Below are positions 62,704 to 64,000 of a stretch of 64,000 nt of DNA, in pieces. A model generated the notes under the pieces. That model saw only the letters and a list, made by a program, of their open reading frames with translations. It ran no database searches and was not told where the DNA came from. The first letter of the stretch is position 1, and every line of letters starts with the position of its first letter. This stretch comes from Marispirochaeta sp. GTDB lineage: Bacteria > Spirochaetota > Spirochaetia > JC444 > Marispirochaetaceae. Made by a program: the position numbers and the translations under genes. The stretch covers positions 62,001 through 126,000 of the forward strand of contig NZ_OY764211.1 of assembly GCF_963668165.1 (NCBI RefSeq), written 5' to 3'.

Positions 62704-63387
62704 ATGAACACTGAAGAAATGCTGGAGAAGATCAGGAACGCTATAATTATGGGTCACCTGGATGAAAGCGATGAAGGCTTTGACGGGGATATGGAAGGTG
62801 AACCTGGTACGGTCGAGCTGGTGGAAGAGGCTATTAAGACAAATGTGGATGCCGGAGACATTCTGACGGTTTTTAACGAGGCCATGGATGTTGTCGGCAA
62901 GAAATTTGAGGAAGAAGAGTACCTTCTGCCGGATATGCTGGCCAGCGCCGAATGTGTTGGCGAGGCAATGGATATTATCGAACCTCATCTGCTTGCAGGA
63001 AGCGGCCAGAAGAAAGGCAAATTCCTGATTGCCACAGTAAAGGGTGATCTTCACGATATCGGAAAGAACATTGTCGTTACCATGCTCAAAGGAGCTGGCT
63101 ACGAAGTAAAAGACCTGGGGATTGATGTCCCTGCGGAAAAGATTATAAACGAGGTTAAGGAGTACAAGCCTGATTTTCTGGGGCTTTCAGCTCTCTTAAC
63201 TACGACGATGGTGGAAATGGAAAATGTTGTTCACAAGCTGGACGAAGAAGGGCGCGAGGGTGTCAAAATCCTGATCGGCGGAGCCCCGACCTCCGAGGAG
63301 TTTGCCCGAAAGATCGGTGCAGATGAGCATTGCCGTGACGCCTTTGAGGTAATCGAGAAACTCAAGAAGTACAAAAAGGCCGGGTAA
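62704..63387 (+). CDS. Corrinoid (B12-binding) methyl carrier protein, MttC/MtgC-like
   Basis: 227 residues from the ATG at 62704, behind AAGGAG; the longer frame from 62557 overlaps the previous gene. The helical cap domain is at about 1-90 (EEEYLLPDMLASAECVGEAM, in part YLLPDMLASAECVG). The cobalamin domain follows with the base-off motif GDLHDIGKNIV (D-x-H-x-x-G), LGLSALLTTTM and IGGAPTSEEFA. It carries the methyl group between the MttB-type enzymes and the folate methyltransferase. Confidence 0.96.
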   Translation: MNTEEMLEKIRNAIIMGHLDESDEGFDGDMEGEPGTVELVEEAIKTNVDAGDILTVFNEAMDVVGKKFEEEEYLLPDMLASAECVGEAMDIIEPHLLAGSGQKKGKFLIATVKGDLHDIGKNIVVTMLKGAGYEVKDLGIDVPAEKIINEVKEYKPDFLGLSALLTTTMVEMENVVHKLDEEGREGVKILIGGAPTSEEFARKIGADEHCRDAFEVIEKLKKYKKAG

Positions 63388-63391
63388 TGGT

Positions 63392-64000
63392 ATGACGCAG
63401 GCAGGAGAAGAGAGTAAACAAAAGACGCCCCGGACGGTCAAGCCGATTTCCCTTCTCACCGAATCCCAGCTGAACCTTGTTCACGAGACCTCGTGCCGCA
63501 CCCTTGAAGAGGTGGGGGTGCGGGTATCGCATAAAAGGTCGGTTAAAACCTTTACGGCAGCCGGCTGTAAACGTAATGGAGATCGCATCCTGATTCCCAG
63601 GGAGCTGGTGGAAGCGGCCCTTGCAGATACGGCAAAAACTATACATTTTGCAGCCCCGAATAGCGAAAAATCCTTCACCGTGGACGCGGAGAAACCGGTA
63701 CCACGCTTCGGCACCGGCGGTCAGGCTCTATACGTTCTGAGGGAGGGGGATTCCGGTTTTGTGCGAAAAGCAGCGGATGGCGCGGACCTGAAAGAAATTC
63801 TCAGCCTCTGTGATCAAATCGATGAGGTTGATTTTATTACGCGGCCGGTAGAGCCCGCGGTGGATGAAGAATCGATTGACGAGGAGAAGTCCCGCATATT
63901 TGCAGAAACCGTTACAAAACCGATGAACCTGGCAAACCTGGTTAAGCCGGAAAAACTGGAGAGAATAATCGAGATTGTCGGTAACAGGGAGTACCTGTCC
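63392..64000 (+). CDS. MttB-family corrinoid methyltransferase, third copy, cut by the window edge
   Basis: Begins at the ATG at 63392, four bases after the corrinoid-protein stop, and stays open for 203 codons to the end of the window. The translation starts MTQAGEESKQKTPRTVKPIS and contains ETSCRTLEEVGVRVSHKRSV, as in the N-terminus of the two other copies, and FGTGGQALYVLREGDSG near 109, aligned with FGTGGTALNMLDYPEG of the first. So it is a third, distinct family member and not a fragment as far as can be seen. Its remainder, and perhaps a transporter, should follow to the right. Confidence 0.85.
   Translation, partial: MTQAGEESKQKTPRTVKPISLLTESQLNLVHETSCRTLEEVGVRVSHKRSVKTFTAAGCKRNGDRILIPRELVEAALADTAKTIHFAAPNSEKSFTVDAEKPVPRFGTGGQALYVLREGDSGFVRKAADGADLKEILSLCDQIDEVDFITRPVEPAVDEESIDEEKSRIFAETVTKPMNLANLVKPEKLERIIEIVGNREYLS

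Overview
The window looks like the chromosome of a free-living, probably anaerobic, sugar-fermenting Gram-negative bacterium, most likely a spirochaete. The gene families suggest this (lplB/ytcP-type transporters with a membrane-bound AraC regulator, a double cyclic-nucleotide-domain protein, a TIG/transglutaminase membrane protein, several MttB-family methyltransferases, two acetate kinases), but no rRNA or marker gene is present to prove it. I found no tRNA, rRNA, transposase or integrase gene.

Region 1 (1-14083) is a complete type I-F CRISPR-Cas locus, all read on the minus strand. It holds an array of at least 78 identical 28-bp repeats that runs off the left edge, an AT-rich leader, and the operon cas1, cas2-3, cas8f, cas5f, cas7f, cas6f. 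A WYL-domain regulator lies directly upstream of cas1, and the 88-bp gap between them carries nested palindromes that look like an operator. By eye the cas operon and leader are much more AT-rich than the rest of the window, which suggests horizontal transfer.

Region 2 (14303-30383) is a carbohydrate locus that fits use of rhamnose-containing pectin fragments (rhamnogalacturonan). It has a rhamnogalacturonan-lyase-like propeller protein, a CUT1-type ABC transporter (lipoprotein plus two permeases) and its AraC-type membrane regulator. These are followed by a second, ribose/rhamnose-type ABC transporter, a rhamnulokinase-like kinase, a class II aldolase and a divergent DeoR-type regulator. No sugar isomerase is visible in the window.

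Region 3 (30429-35320) is a thiamine salvage operon under a TPP riboswitch with a clear promoter: thiD, cytX, thiM, thiE and a HAD phosphatase, with a DsrE-family gene downstream. Next to its promoter lies a 148-bp element with 24-bp terminal inverted repeats, a possible MITE.

Region 4 (35561-41114) is a TetR-controlled envelope export set: an MMPL/RND transporter, a LolA-like lipoprotein-sorting protein and an outer-membrane barrel protein. Matching operator sequences lie in front of both the exporter operon and tetR; one fills the spacer of the exporter promoter exactly.

Region 5 (41282-57917) is mostly housekeeping: two acetate kinases around a barrel protein, DinB, MgtE, MurB, CysS and ValS. 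It also holds an ECF sigma/anti-sigma pair with two exported partners (one a transglutaminase-like protein with Ser in place of the catalytic Cys), a cyclic-nucleotide-domain protein and an exported PCMT-like protein.

Region 6 (58087-64000) is a corrinoid-dependent methyl-transfer cluster: a stand-alone MetH-activation-like protein, three non-pyrrolysine MttB-family methyltransferases (the last cut by the window edge), a methyltetrahydrofolate methyltransferase and a corrinoid protein. It probably moves methyl groups from quaternary amines such as betaines to tetrahydrofolate.
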